Source: Burkholderiales bacterium (GTDB lineage Bacteria; Pseudomonadota; Gammaproteobacteria; Burkholderiales; SG8-41). Taken from it: a stretch of DNA of 64,000 nucleotides. The notes under the pieces are model-generated. The model was given only the letters and a program-made list of their open reading frames with translations. It had not been told where the DNA came from and searched no databases. The stretch is from NCBI GenBank assembly GCA_019635015.1, contig JAHCAG010000005.1, positions 74,810-138,809 on the forward strand, written 5' to 3'. This document shows positions 38,640 to 47,695 of this stretch, in pieces (position 1 is the stretch's first letter; each line of letters starts with the position of its first letter). The position numbers were made by a program, and so were the translations under genes.

Positions 38640-39197
38640 TCAGGCCTGCTTCGGGATGAACTTCAGCGCCACGCCGTTGTTGCACCAGCGCTGCCGCGTC
38701 GGCAGCGGGCCGTCCTCGAACACATGCCCGTGGTGTCCGCCGCAGCGGAGGCAGTGGTATTCGATGCGCGGCGCAAACAGCAGGTAGTCCTTCTTGGTGC
38801 CGAACACGCCGGGGATGGTCGTGAAAAAGCTCGGCCAGCCGGTGCCGGATTCGTATTTCATGTCGGACGTGAACAGCGGCAGGTCGCAGCCGGCGCAGGC
38901 ATAGATTCCGGCACGCTTCTCCGCATTCAACGGGCTGGTGCCGGCGCGCTCAGTGCCTTCCTCGCGCAGGATCTTGTACTGGACGGGATTGAGGCGCTTG
39001 CGCCACTGGTCGTTGGGCAGTTTCAGGGGTTCGGTCGGCAGCGGCGCCTTGAAGTTGGCCGCCAGCAGCGCGCGCCAGTTTTTCTGCATGGCCTCGATGT
39101 CCTTCATTGTCATGGCCTGCGCCGCCTGGGCCGTGCGCAGCAGCGATGAGCCGAGAATGGACAGTGACAATCCCTGCAGGAATCCGCGTCGTTTCAT
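38640..39197 (-). CDS. msrB: Peptide-methionine (R)-S-oxide reductase with Tat-like signal
   Basis: 185 residues. The N-terminus MKRRGFLQGLSLSILGSS carries an RRxFL twin-arginine-type pattern, so export to the periplasm is likely. The SelR/MsrB domain has NPVQYKILREEGTERAGTSP, the zinc pair CAGC and CLRCGGHHGHVFEDGP, and the catalytic cysteine in RQRWCNNGVALKF. It uses cysteine, not selenocysteine, although the genome has selenoproteins. It reduces the R form of methionine sulfoxide in proteins. Confidence 0.93.
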   Translation of the reverse strand: MKRRGFLQGLSLSILGSSLLRTAQAAQAMTMKDIEAMQKNWRALLAANFKAPLPTEPLKLPNDQWRKRLNPVQYKILREEGTERAGTSPLNAEKRAGIYACAGCDLPLFTSDMKYESGTGWPSFFTTIPGVFGTKKDYLLFAPRIEYHCLRCGGHHGHVFEDGPLPTRQRWCNNGVALKFIPKQA

Positions 39198-39356
39198 GGT
39201 CTTCTCCTGTGCCCGTCAGACCGCCGGCGTGGCGGAAGATTCCGTTGTGACTGCGGGCTTTGGGTGAGTCGGTGCACTCTAGCAGTCCTTACAGGAGGCC
39301 GGAAGGCACAGCGCGGATGCGCGATAATTCCGCCTTCCCGCGCAAAAAACATTCCC

Positions 39357-40346
39357 ATGAAAAGCATACAGATTCACCAATACGGCGGTCCCGAAGTCCT
39401 GCAGCGCATCGAGGCGCCGGTGCCGGCGGCCGCGCCCGGCACCGTGCTGGTCCGTGTCCACCATGCCGGCATCAATTTCATGGACATCCATACGCGGCAG
39501 GGCAAATATGAAAAATCGCGCACCTACCCGGTGCGCCTGCCCTGCACGCTGGGCATGGAAGGCGCCGGTGAGGTCGTCGCGCTGGGTGAGGGGGTGGCAT
39601 CACATGCGCTCGGCGACCGCGTGGCCTGGTGCATCGTCTGGGGCAGTTATGCCGAATACGCGGTGGTGCCGGCCTGGCAGGCGGTGAAAGTGCCGGATGC
39701 GCTGCCGCTGGATCTTGCGGCGGTGTCGGTGTTCCAGGGTTACACCGCGCATTACCTGGCGCACGATGTCGGCCGGCTCGGGCCGGGCAAAAGCTGCCTG
39801 GTGCATGCCGCTTCCGGCGGCATTGGCCAGATCCTGATCCAGATCGCGAGGAATGCCGGCGCGCGCGTGCTGGCAACCACCAGTTCCGCGGACAAGGCCG
39901 CAATCGCGTGCAGCCGCGGCGCGGAGCAGGTGTTCCTCTACGATGGCGGTCGTTTCGCCGAGGCCGTGCGCGCAGCCACCGGCGGGCAGGGCGTCGACGT
40001 GGTGTTTGACTCCATCGGCAGGGCGACGCTGCGCGACAGCTTCCGCGCGACGCGCACCCGCGGTCTGGTCGTCAACTATGGCAATGTCTCCGGTTCGGTG
40101 ACCGACCTCGATCCGCTCGAGCTCGGCGAAGCGGGTTCGCTGCTGCTGACCCGGCCGCGGCTCGCCGATCACCTGCGCGATGCCGCGGAAATTCGCCGCC
40201 GCGCCGACGCCATTTTCGGCGCGCTGCTCGACGGCAGGCTGAAGATCGGCATTGCCGCGCGTTACGCGCTGGACAATGTCGAGGAGGCGCATGCGGCCTA
40301 TGAAGAACGGCGCATGATCGGCAAGCCGGTGCTGGACCTCGGGTGA
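39357..40346 (+). CDS. Quinone oxidoreductase (zinc-independent MDR family)
   Basis: 329 residues from ATG 39357 (MKSIQIHQYGGPEVLQ). Signature elements: HHAGINFMDIHTRQGKY, TLGMEGAGEVVALGEGV, and the NADPH-binding Rossmann region HAASGGIGQILIQIARNAGA. It lacks the zinc ligands of alcohol dehydrogenases, so it is of the Qor type and reduces quinones or activated alkenes with NADPH. It is the only gene in its direction here; the neighbours are msrB (divergent) and a CobW GTPase (convergent). Confidence 0.9.
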   Translation: MKSIQIHQYGGPEVLQRIEAPVPAAAPGTVLVRVHHAGINFMDIHTRQGKYEKSRTYPVRLPCTLGMEGAGEVVALGEGVASHALGDRVAWCIVWGSYAEYAVVPAWQAVKVPDALPLDLAAVSVFQGYTAHYLAHDVGRLGPGKSCLVHAASGGIGQILIQIARNAGARVLATTSSADKAAIACSRGAEQVFLYDGGRFAEAVRAATGGQGVDVVFDSIGRATLRDSFRATRTRGLVVNYGNVSGSVTDLDPLELGEAGSLLLTRPRLADHLRDAAEIRRRADAIFGALLDGRLKIGIAARYALDNVEEAHAAYEERRMIGKPVLDLG

Positions 40347-40382
40347 GGCTTTTATTGGCTGGATGGATTGTCGGGCAGTCGC

Positions 40383-41507
40383 TCAGCGCATACGCGTGGC
40401 GACGTTGAGGAACTCGGCATAAGCGGCGGGTTCCACCGCGAATCCCGCAGTCACGGGTGAACCGGCGTAGGACAGCACGTCGAGGCCGGCTTCGAGCTCC
40501 TCGCGCTGCAGATCGAGGCCGATGAACACCAGCCGCGAGCGGTGATCGTCATCCGGCCAGCGTTCCAGCACCTGGGGTTCGTGCACGACAGCGTGCACGA
40601 TATGCACCGCCACCGGCCGGCCTTCGACATTGAGCAGGCCTTTTACCCGCAGCAGGCGATCTCCCTTCAGCGCCGGCAGCATCTGCAGCCACAGTGTGAG
40701 GCCGTTCCAGTACACCGGACGCTCCAGGTGCAGGCTCACCGACTGTATTGCGGACAGGTGATCGGCCGGAGTGCGCGGCAGGGTGCCCCTGGGCGGTGCC
40801 GCATGCGCCGGGCTGAAGCCGAGCCAGCGGCCGACGGCATGAACATCGCTGACTGCGGGTGGGGCGGTAAGCACCGACATGATCGCCGCGCTGTGATCGA
40901 CGCCGACGATCGCGGCGCCGGCATTGAGGCGGGTGATGCGGGCACGCACCGCGGCGACGGTGTCCGCATCGGCGAGGTCGATTTTCGACAGCAGCAGCAG
41001 GTCCGCGACCACGACCTGTTTCACCGATTCGGGATGGCTTTCAAGCTGCTGCTCCGCGTTGATGCAATCGACTACGGTGACCACTGCCTGCATCCGCAGC
41101 CGGTCCGACAGTTTGCGGTCGCCGACCACGCTTTGGATGATCGGCGCCGGATCGGCGAGGCCCGAGGTCTCGATGATGATACGGTCGAAAGCGGGTGGAG
41201 ACTCCGCTTGCCAGCGCCGCAGCGTGTTGTGCAGGGTCTCGACCAGGTCGCCGCGATTGATGCAGCACAGGCAGCCGTTGTCGAGCAGCAGCAGGTTGTC
41301 GTCGGGCGTGTCGATCAGCAGGTGGTCGAGGCCGATGGCTCCGAACTCGTTGATCACCACCAGGCTGCGGGCGAGTTGCGGCGCCGCGATCAACCGGTTG
41401 AGCAGGCTGGTCTTGCCGCTGCCGAGGAAGCCGGTGACGATGGCCACCGGCAGCCGCGGCGCGGATTCAGTCGGCAGGGCGCCGACTCGGGTCTGCTGCA
41501 TGCTCAT
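40383..41507 (-). CDS. CobW/COG0523 family GTPase
   Basis: 374 residues with P-loop GFLGSGKTSLLNRL, the CXCC metal motif GCLCC, and SKIDLAD as the G4 element, plus the C-terminal CobW_C domain (PALKGDRLLRVKGLLNVEG). Such GTPases are metallochaperones, mostly for zinc or cobalt. Its ATG at 41507 overlaps the stop of the upstream Bug receptor gene (TGATG), so they are translationally coupled. Whether this one serves a metal enzyme of the neighbouring pathway is unknown. Confidence 0.9.
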   Translation of the reverse strand: MSMQQTRVGALPTESAPRLPVAIVTGFLGSGKTSLLNRLIAAPQLARSLVVINEFGAIGLDHLLIDTPDDNLLLLDNGCLCCINRGDLVETLHNTLRRWQAESPPAFDRIIIETSGLADPAPIIQSVVGDRKLSDRLRMQAVVTVVDCINAEQQLESHPESVKQVVVADLLLLSKIDLADADTVAAVRARITRLNAGAAIVGVDHSAAIMSVLTAPPAVSDVHAVGRWLGFSPAHAAPPRGTLPRTPADHLSAIQSVSLHLERPVYWNGLTLWLQMLPALKGDRLLRVKGLLNVEGRPVAVHIVHAVVHEPQVLERWPDDDHRSRLVFIGLDLQREELEAGLDVLSYAGSPVTAGFAVEPAAYAEFLNVATRMR

Positions 41508-42487
41508 CAATCCAGGGTGATGCCTGCGCCCTTGGCCACCTTGCTCCATTTGTTGATCTCGTTGCGGATGAACTCGCCGAACTGCGCCGGTGAGCTGTGC
41601 TGCACGTCCATGCCGGCGCCGGCGAGTCCCTTGCGCGTCTCCGGCATGGCCAGCACGGTAGCGGTGGCCTTGTTGAGCTGGTGGATGATCGCAGCCGGCG
41701 TGCGCGCCGGCGCGGCGAAGCCGTACCAGCTCAGCACTTCGTAGCCGGGCAGGGTTTCGGCCAGTGTCGGCACCTGCGGCAGATCATCATGCGGCGTGGT
41801 CGAGGTTACGCCCAGCGCGCGGATCTTGCCGCTGCGGATATGCGGCAGCGACAGCGTAAGCGTCGGGATCATCCAGGAGGCCTCTCCGGAAATCAGCGCG
41901 GTGATGGCAGGGCCGCTGCCCTTGTATGGCACATGCTGGGATTTCAGGCCGCCGGCCATGGTCATGAACAGTTCCACCGCGAGGTGCTGCGAGCTGCCGC
42001 TGCCGGGGGTGGCGACATTGAGCTGGCCTGGGCGGTTGCGGATCAGCGCGACCAGTTCACCGACGTTTTTTGCGGGGAGTGAGGCATTGACTACCAGCAC
42101 ATTCGGCGTAGTGGTGGCGAGGCCGATTGGAGCGAAATCACGGATCGCGTCATAGGGCAGTTTCCGGTAAAGCGCCGGATTGACGCCGTGGGTGGAGATG
42201 TTGGCGAAGATCAGCGTGTAGCCGTCGGCCGGCGCCTTGGCGGCAATATCGGTGCCGAGCAGGCCGCCGGCTCCGGCGCGGTTATCGACCACCACCTGCT
42301 GCCGGAGCAGCGCCGACAGCGGGTTGGCGATGACCCGCGCCGCGACATCGGTTGCGCTGCCCGCGCCTTGGGCGACGATCAGGCGTATCGACTTGGTCGG
42401 GTAGTTCTGTGCTGAAGCTGGGGACAGCATGCTACCCAGCAGGAGACCCGTGATCAGGGCGCAATGCATACGGCGTGACGGCTTCAT
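41507..42487 (-). CDS. Bug-family tripartite tricarboxylate receptor (orphan)
   Basis: 326 residues from ATG 42487 with GGAGGAG before it. Signal peptide to LSPASA, then QNYPTKSIRLIV; loop AQGAGSATDVAARVI and NRAGAGGLLGTDIA, HVPYKGSGPAITALISGE. It belongs to the same subgroup as the receptor at 27143. It lies between the TIM-barrel gene and the CobW gene on the same strand, overlapping the latter by one base. Confidence 0.94.
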   Translation of the reverse strand: MKPSRRMHCALITGLLLGSMLSPASAQNYPTKSIRLIVAQGAGSATDVAARVIANPLSALLRQQVVVDNRAGAGGLLGTDIAAKAPADGYTLIFANISTHGVNPALYRKLPYDAIRDFAPIGLATTTPNVLVVNASLPAKNVGELVALIRNRPGQLNVATPGSGSSQHLAVELFMTMAGGLKSQHVPYKGSGPAITALISGEASWMIPTLTLSLPHIRSGKIRALGVTSTTPHDDLPQVPTLAETLPGYEVLSWYGFAAPARTPAAIIHQLNKATATVLAMPETRKGLAGAGMDVQHSSPAQFGEFIRNEINKWSKVAKGAGITLD

Positions 42488-42601
42488 CGACTCCTCCTTG
42501 TTGACTGGCCGCCGGGGCGGCTGTGGCGGGGCTGCGGTGCTCTGGTGGCGCCGTCAGACCCTGATTGGTAATTGTTTCATGGGTGCTCCGGGTTTGCGGA
42601 C

Positions 42602-43417
42602 TCAGCGGCGCAGCAGGGCGCGCGTGGCTTCCAGTCCCTCGCTCGCCGTCTCCAGTGGCGGGCGTTCCCAGTGCACAGGATTGGGGGCCTCGTAACTCAG
42701 GCAGCCGCGATAGCCTTTTTCCTCGAGCAGCGCGAACACCTCGGCCCAGCGCACCAGGCCCTTGCCCGGACACAGACGGTCCGTGGGGCGGCGCGCGGTG
42801 GGTGGCGTATCCGGCACATCGCTGAACTGGAAGGTGAAGATGTCCTTTGCCGGCACCTCGGCGAAACCGCGACCGCCGGCACTGCTGCGCTGCAGGTGAT
42901 AGGTGTCAAGCAGCAGGCCGCAGGCCGGATGGTTGGCCTCGGCGAGGATGGCGCGGGCGATTTGCAGGCTGTTCAGCACCGGGTGTTGCGAATTGAATTC
43001 CAGCGCGAAACGCAGGCCGTGTTTCGCTGCAGTCTGGCCGGCGAGCCGCAGGTTCGCAGCGGCGGTCTGCGGCGTGCCGGTGTTCTGCCCCGGGGCAATC
43101 ATGACCATCGGACAGCCGAGCGCGACGGCGTTGCTGCAGGTCAGTTCGAGCGAGGCGAGCAGGCGGTCGCGTTCCGCGCCTTCGGCAAAGATCAGGCCGT
43201 ACTCGGTGCCGAGTACATCGACTTTGACGCCGCTGGCCTGGATCAGCCGCAGGATTGCGGCGTTGTCCATGCCGCGCTCACGGCTGCGTTCGAAATCGAC
43301 GTAGCGCAGTTCGGCACTGTCCCAGCCGGCGTCGCGGATGGCGGTGAGTGCTTCGGCCAGCGGCGTGGTGTCGATGGTCCAGGTGTGCAGCGCAAGGCGC
43401 CACGTGTTGCGTGTCAT
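42602..43417 (-). CDS. Sugar phosphate isomerase/epimerase-like TIM-barrel protein
   Basis: 271 residues of the xylose-isomerase-like TIM barrel (AP endonuclease 2 family): start WRLALHTWTIDTTPLAEAL, a central FALEFNSQHPVLNS carrying a probable metal-binding glutamate, LLLDTYHLQRS with aspartate and histidine, and FQFSDVPDTPP with another acidic/histidine position replaced. The final ligand segment GYRGCLSYEAPN has the late glutamate. The substrate is not identified. It heads a minus-strand operon with the Bug receptor and CobW genes and is divergent from a GntR gene that probably controls it. Confidence 0.82.
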   Translation of the reverse strand: MTRNTWRLALHTWTIDTTPLAEALTAIRDAGWDSAELRYVDFERSRERGMDNAAILRLIQASGVKVDVLGTEYGLIFAEGAERDRLLASLELTCSNAVALGCPMVMIAPGQNTGTPQTAAANLRLAGQTAAKHGLRFALEFNSQHPVLNSLQIARAILAEANHPACGLLLDTYHLQRSSAGGRGFAEVPAKDIFTFQFSDVPDTPPTARRPTDRLCPGKGLVRWAEVFALLEEKGYRGCLSYEAPNPVHWERPPLETASEGLEATRALLRR

Positions 43418-43478
43418 CCGCTTCTCCTCAAGGCATGGCGCTGCGCGTAGTGTCGTTGCAGCCTTTGTTTTTTGGTTT

Positions 43479-43491
43479 ACTGATATCTTAG
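43479..43491. promoter_or_regulatory. Candidate operator, left copy
   Basis: ACTGATATCTTAG, centred on the palindromic core GATATC. Its reverse complement recurs with one difference at 43631-43643. The two flank the promoter region between the TIM-barrel gene (minus) and the GntR gene (plus), as expected for GntR sites, though family binding sites are usually closer to TNGTNxACNA. Confidence 0.5.
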
Positions 43492-43552
43492 CGTTGGGAT
43501 ATTCTTCGTCAAGAAAAGGATGTGGTCGGGATGCTTCACGGCGCCATTACAT

Positions 43553-43578
43553 AAAATATTTAATAAAAACATATACTT
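43553..43578 (-). repeat. Copy of dispersed AT-rich motif (copy 3, diverged)
   Basis: Minus-strand AAGTATATGTTTTTATTAAA then TATTTT; 21 of 26 positions agree with the best copy at 22074-22099. It lies 136 bases upstream of the TIM-barrel gene in its reading direction and within the shared promoter region with the GntR gene. Confidence 0.55.
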
Positions 43579-43630
43579 GGTTTATTTTTATCAAAAAACA
43601 AGCAACCCCCCCGAATTTGAAGACTGCCAC

Positions 43631-43643
43631 CTGAGATATCAGT
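43631..43643. promoter_or_regulatory. Candidate operator, right copy
   Basis: CTGAGATATCAGT, the reverse complement of the site at 43479-43491 with one difference. It overlaps an alternative GTG start of the GntR gene and ends 13 bases before the chosen ATG, which would suit autorepression. Confidence 0.5.
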
Positions 43644-43656
43644 GGGAATCAACGGC

Positions 43657-44331
43657 ATGACCGTAACAACAACAGGCAGCGAGACCGGGCTGGGTGAGCG
43701 GCTCTATGTCGAACTGCGGCAGGCCATCCTCGATTGCCGGCTGCGTCCCGGCGCCGAGGTTTACGAGAATGAACTGGCGCGCAGTTATGCCGTGAGCAAG
43801 TCGCCTGTGCGCGATGCGCTGCTGCGGCTGCGGGTTGATGGCCTGGTCGAGGTGATTGCGCGGCGCGGCTACCGCATCAAGCCGGTGTCGCTGGCTGACA
43901 TCGCCGATCTTTACGAACTGCGCCTGGTTTACGAGCGTCAGTCACTGAGCAACCTGATCACCCGCGCCGATGCGGAGACGCTATCCGGGCTCGACCGTTT
44001 CCGTGCCTATGACCACGGTGGCAATCTTGATGCCTGGATTGCCGAGAATCGCGGGTTTCACACCACACTGGCCCTGCTCTCGGGCAATACGCGGCTGCAC
44101 GAGGCGACGCGCAAGCTGCTGGAAGAGGCGGATCGCGTGATGCACCTGGGCCTGTCGGCCAAGGCCGGACCCGCACCGGCGCCGCGCTTCGGCCGCGGGC
44201 ATGACGAGATCATCGAGGCCGTCCAGCGCCGCGACAAGCGCAGGGCGGCGGCACTGATGACGGGGCATATCGAGGACTCGCGCGACCGCGCGCTGGCGGC
44301 GTTGCGGGCGCAGCCGGTGATCATGAATTGA
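43657..44331 (+). CDS. GntR family transcriptional regulator, FCD subgroup
   Basis: 224 residues from ATG 43657; a GTG at 43642 is possible. N-terminal wHTH with RLYVELRQAILDCRLRPGAEV, YENELARSYAVSKSPVRDALLRL and VIARRGYRIKPVS; a C-terminal FCD ligand-binding domain with ADLYELRLVYERQSL and NRGFHTTLALLSGN containing histidine positions used for metal binding in FadR-like proteins. It is divergent from the TIM-barrel operon and upstream of the amidohydrolase genes, both of which it could regulate. Confidence 0.92.
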   Translation: MTVTTTGSETGLGERLYVELRQAILDCRLRPGAEVYENELARSYAVSKSPVRDALLRLRVDGLVEVIARRGYRIKPVSLADIADLYELRLVYERQSLSNLITRADAETLSGLDRFRAYDHGGNLDAWIAENRGFHTTLALLSGNTRLHEATRKLLEEADRVMHLGLSAKAGPAPAPRFGRGHDEIIEAVQRRDKRRAAALMTGHIEDSRDRALAALRAQPVIMN

Positions 44332-44458
44332 ACTCCGGCCTTCGCCGGGGCGGCAGATGTGGTTAGATTTGCAGCGCAGGTTGCGGCACAACAAAAGCAA
44401 CGCCGCGTGAACAACATCGCATGACATCACAGGCGGTTCAGCCGCCGGGAGGAGCAGC

Positions 44459-45802
44459 ATGGCAGCGCAAGCGGAAAACAAGGCGGCCGGCAAGGCCACG
44501 GTCATTCTCGGCGGACACCTGATTGACGCCACTGGCGTGGCCACCCTTAGGGATCCGGTGGTGGTGATCGAGGGCAAACGCATCAGCCGCATCGGCACGG
44601 CCGGCGAATTTCCGCTGCCCCGGGGTGCCGAGGTCATCGACGCCCGGGGCCTGACACTGATGCCGGGCCTGTTCGACTGCCACGTGCACATCGCCGCCTA
44701 CAACACGGTGTCCTTCGCCAACCACCGCATTGCGATGTTCGAGGTCAGTCCGCAACTGCAGTCCTTTTACACGCTGTACCACGCCCAGCTCTGCTTCGAG
44801 ATGGGTTTCACCACGCTGCGCGACATGGGCCGCAACAATGCCTGGGCGAATTTCGCGCCCGAGCTGTGCGCGGTGCGTGACGCGATCAACAACGGCATCG
44901 TGCCCGGTCCGCGGCTGCAGGTGTCGGGGCGCATCATGACCACGTCCTCGCACCATGACCTCAACCTGCCACGCGCCGCCTACCGCCATCCCGGCTACAC
45001 CGTGGACGGGCCGTGGGCGATCCGCGGCGCGGTGCGCGAGCACCTGCGCACCGGCGTGGACATCATCAAGACCTGTGTCACTGGCGGCGCCTCGGCCGAC
45101 GAGGAGGGAGATACCCGCAACCTGACGCAGGAGGAACTCAACGCCGCGGTCGACGAAGCGCACGGTTTTCACAAACCCTGCGCCGCGCACTGCTGGACAG
45201 CGCTGTCGCACCGCATGTGCGTCGAGGCCGGCGTCGATACCATCGAGCACATGGTCTACACCGATGACGAATCGACGCGCATCGTCGTCGAATCGGGCAC
45301 GCCGGTGAGTCCGACGCTGCTGCACCGCACCGACCACGCCATCGAGGTGCGGCGCAAGATGGGCTCGGCCGCCAACGTGCTGAAAAAGATGAAGGATGTG
45401 CAGCCATACTGCTATGACTCCTTCAAGCGCATGCACCAGGCCGGCGTGCGTATTTTTATGGGCACCGACATCCAGTTCGATCCCGAGATGGGCAGCAATG
45501 CCACCGAGCTTGAGCTGTATGTGAAACTGGGCATGTCGCCGATGGAGGCGATCCAGACCGCGACCAAAAATGCTGCCGAGGCGATGCGCCTGCACCAGGA
45601 CCTGGGCACGCTGGAGGTCGGCAAACTCGCCGACGTGATCGCGATCAACGGCGACCCGCTTGCCGACATCACCGTGTTGCAGAGCAAGGACAACATTCGC
45701 ATGGTGATGAAGGAGGGCAAGGTCTATGTCGACAAGCTGCGCGAGCAGCCGCTGTACGTGATCCACCCCCAGCCTGGCCAGATCCGCCCCGCCGATTCCT
45801 GA
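44459..45802 (+). CDS. Metal-dependent amidohydrolase (prolidase/imidazolonepropionase-like)
   Basis: 447 residues, preceded by GGAGGAGCAGC. The amidohydrolase superfamily metal site is visible: DCHVHIAAYN (HxH), a lysine in VDIIKTCVTGGA that may be carboxylated, histidines in CAAHCWTAL and TIEHMVYTDDES, and the catalytic aspartate in IFMGTDIQFD. The later EVGKLADVIAINGDPL is the family C-terminal beta-sandwich signature. It probably hydrolyses a cyclic amide or dipeptide-like bond; the substrate is unknown. A second amidohydrolase follows 61 bases later. Confidence 0.9.
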   Translation: MAAQAENKAAGKATVILGGHLIDATGVATLRDPVVVIEGKRISRIGTAGEFPLPRGAEVIDARGLTLMPGLFDCHVHIAAYNTVSFANHRIAMFEVSPQLQSFYTLYHAQLCFEMGFTTLRDMGRNNAWANFAPELCAVRDAINNGIVPGPRLQVSGRIMTTSSHHDLNLPRAAYRHPGYTVDGPWAIRGAVREHLRTGVDIIKTCVTGGASADEEGDTRNLTQEELNAAVDEAHGFHKPCAAHCWTALSHRMCVEAGVDTIEHMVYTDDESTRIVVESGTPVSPTLLHRTDHAIEVRRKMGSAANVLKKMKDVQPYCYDSFKRMHQAGVRIFMGTDIQFDPEMGSNATELELYVKLGMSPMEAIQTATKNAAEAMRLHQDLGTLEVGKLADVIAINGDPLADITVLQSKDNIRMVMKEGKVYVDKLREQPLYVIHPQPGQIRPADS

Positions 45803-45863
45803 TCCGGCTTCATCACCTCCGGCGCCTGAACTTCATCCAGACACTCGCCACCCAGGGCTCTTC

Positions 45864-46862
45864 ATGAAAACCATCGACATCCATGCGCATATCGTTCCCG
45901 AGTCCCTGTGGCGCGCCGTCAAGGGTGGCCATGATTGGCACGGCTTCAAACACGAATCCGGCCAGGGCCTCGGCACCATGATCGGCTGCGGCATGCGCAC
46001 GGTCTTCACCTCGAACAAGGTGAAATACACGGTCGAGGAGCGGCTCAAGGACATGGACGCGCAGAAGGTCGACGTCCAGGTGCTGTCGATCCACACGCCG
46101 TTTGCCGGTTACCAGCTGGAGCCTGAACGCGGCCTCGCGCTGTCGCGTGAATTCAACGATGAACTTGGCGATACTGCGAAAGCCAATCCCACCCGCCTTG
46201 CTGGACTGGCCACCGTGCCGATGCAGGACGTGAAGCTCGCCATCGGCGAACTGGAGCGCGCCGTCACCAAACTCGGCCTCAAGGGCGCCTCTCTTGACAC
46301 CAGCGTCAATGGCGAGCAATGGGACGATCCGAAGTTCCGGCCCTTTTTCAAGGCCGCCGAACAGATGGGCGCGCTGCTGTTCTACCACCCCCAGCCGCAG
46401 AACAACTTCCTTGCCGACCGCATCAAGCTCCATGGACTGAGCAACAGCATCGGCGTGATCCTCGACGACGCCATCATCACCGCGATCCTGGTCTGCGGCG
46501 GCGTGCTCGAACACTGCCCCGACCTCAAGGTCTGCATCGCCCACGGCGGCGGCACCGCCTGCTACACCATGGGCCGCCTTGAACGCACTTGGAACGATCG
46601 CCCCAATACCCGCAGCACGCCCAAGCCACCCAGCCACTACCTGAAAAAGATCTACTACGACTCAGCCGTCGGTAGCGAAGCCGAGCTGCGCTTCCTGATC
46701 GACCAGATCGGCATCGACCGCATCGTGCTCGGCAGCGACTGGCCCTTCATCGAATGGCACCCGTCGCCGGTGGAATGGCTGCAGCGCAATGAACTGCTGT
46801 CAGCGGAGGAGAAGAAAAAGATCCTGTGGAAGAATCTGGCGCAGTTGCTGGGAATGAACTGA
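45864..46862 (+). CDS. Amidohydrolase 2 family protein (ACMSD-like)
   Basis: 332 residues of the PF04909 type. The metal-binding start is KTIDIHAHIVPESL; later CIAHGGGTACYTMGRLERT and the aspartate in VLGSDWPFIEWHP complete the site. The pattern resembles 2-amino-3-carboxymuconate-6-semialdehyde decarboxylase and related nonhydrolytic decarboxylases of aromatic or ring-cleavage products. Together with the upstream amidohydrolase it suggests a catabolic route ending in ring-opened acids. Its substrate is not established. Confidence 0.88.
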   Translation: MKTIDIHAHIVPESLWRAVKGGHDWHGFKHESGQGLGTMIGCGMRTVFTSNKVKYTVEERLKDMDAQKVDVQVLSIHTPFAGYQLEPERGLALSREFNDELGDTAKANPTRLAGLATVPMQDVKLAIGELERAVTKLGLKGASLDTSVNGEQWDDPKFRPFFKAAEQMGALLFYHPQPQNNFLADRIKLHGLSNSIGVILDDAIITAILVCGGVLEHCPDLKVCIAHGGGTACYTMGRLERTWNDRPNTRSTPKPPSHYLKKIYYDSAVGSEAELRFLIDQIGIDRIVLGSDWPFIEWHPSPVEWLQRNELLSAEEKKKILWKNLAQLLGMN

Positions 46863-46907
46863 AACTCGCCGTCTATTCACCCTGTTGCTGCAGCATCGTG
46901 GCGGCAG

Positions 46908-47612
46908 TCAGCCCGCCGCTTTTTTGCGCCGTGTCGCGGTTCTGGCGACGGCTTGTTCCAGCGAACGGATCGCTTCGTCGCGCGTCGCCTGCGACAGCGC
47001 GGCGGCGATTTTTTCCGCGCGCTCCCCATCGCCCTTCCTGATGGCCTTGAACAGTGCTTGCCACTGCTGCGCCGAATAACGCCGGTGCTCCGCCGACGCC
47101 AGCGCGAGCCGTGTGTAGCGACTGGTCTGCAGCATCAGCGAGGCCAGTGTCGCGCGTAGCCAGCGGTTGCTCAGGCTTTCGGTAAAGCTGCGGTTCACCT
47201 GCAGCGCGGTGCGGGTATAGGCTTCGCCATCCCGGCCGGCCAGTTTCTGCAGTTGCGCAATAGGTTCAGCCACTTTGGCGAGCAGTTCCTCGCGCTGCGG
47301 GTCCTCGGCAATCCAGCGCGCGCGCAGGCCGACCAGTGCAGCGCGCACCTGGTAGAGCTCGCGGATTTCGCGCACCGAAACATCGCTCACCACCGCGCCG
47401 CGGTAGGGCAGGATGGTGACCAGGCCCGCGCTCTGCAGCAGGCGCAGCGCATCGCGCACCGGGCCGTGGCTGGAGCCGAATTCCTTCGACAGGCCGGCCT
47501 CGACCAGCCGTGAGCCCGGCGGATAACGGCCATCGACGATGCGTTCAGCCAGCATTGCGGCGATTTTTTCGGGCAGCGTCTGGTTCAGCCCGGCATCGCT
47601 GGGTTCGCTCAT
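46908..47612 (-). CDS. GntR family transcriptional regulator, FCD subgroup
   Basis: 234 residues. wHTH near the start with EKIAAMLAERIVDGRYPPGS, LVEAGLSKEFGSSHGPVRDALRLLQ and ILPYRGAVVSDVSV, then an FCD domain with RALYQVRAALVGLRARWI-like helices and NRSFTESLSNRWLRAT. It is convergent with the amidohydrolase genes and divergent from the TauD/TfdA dioxygenase gene; a palindrome between the two is a likely operator, so it probably represses the dioxygenase-selenoprotein unit and itself. Confidence 0.92.
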   Translation of the reverse strand: MSEPSDAGLNQTLPEKIAAMLAERIVDGRYPPGSRLVEAGLSKEFGSSHGPVRDALRLLQSAGLVTILPYRGAVVSDVSVREIRELYQVRAALVGLRARWIAEDPQREELLAKVAEPIAQLQKLAGRDGEAYTRTALQVNRSFTESLSNRWLRATLASLMLQTSRYTRLALASAEHRRYSAQQWQALFKAIRKGDGERAEKIAAALSQATRDEAIRSLEQAVARTATRRKKAAG

Positions 47613-47695
47613 TTATTCCTGTATTCAAAGGGATAGCGGCATTCATGCCGCGTCGCGAGTATAGCGGTTGCTGCCGGCAGCGGGAAACGATTATC

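Noticed and set aside
38640..39197. Selenoprotein MsrB
   Set aside because: The catalytic position is an ordinary cysteine codon (RQRWCNNG); no in-frame TGA.
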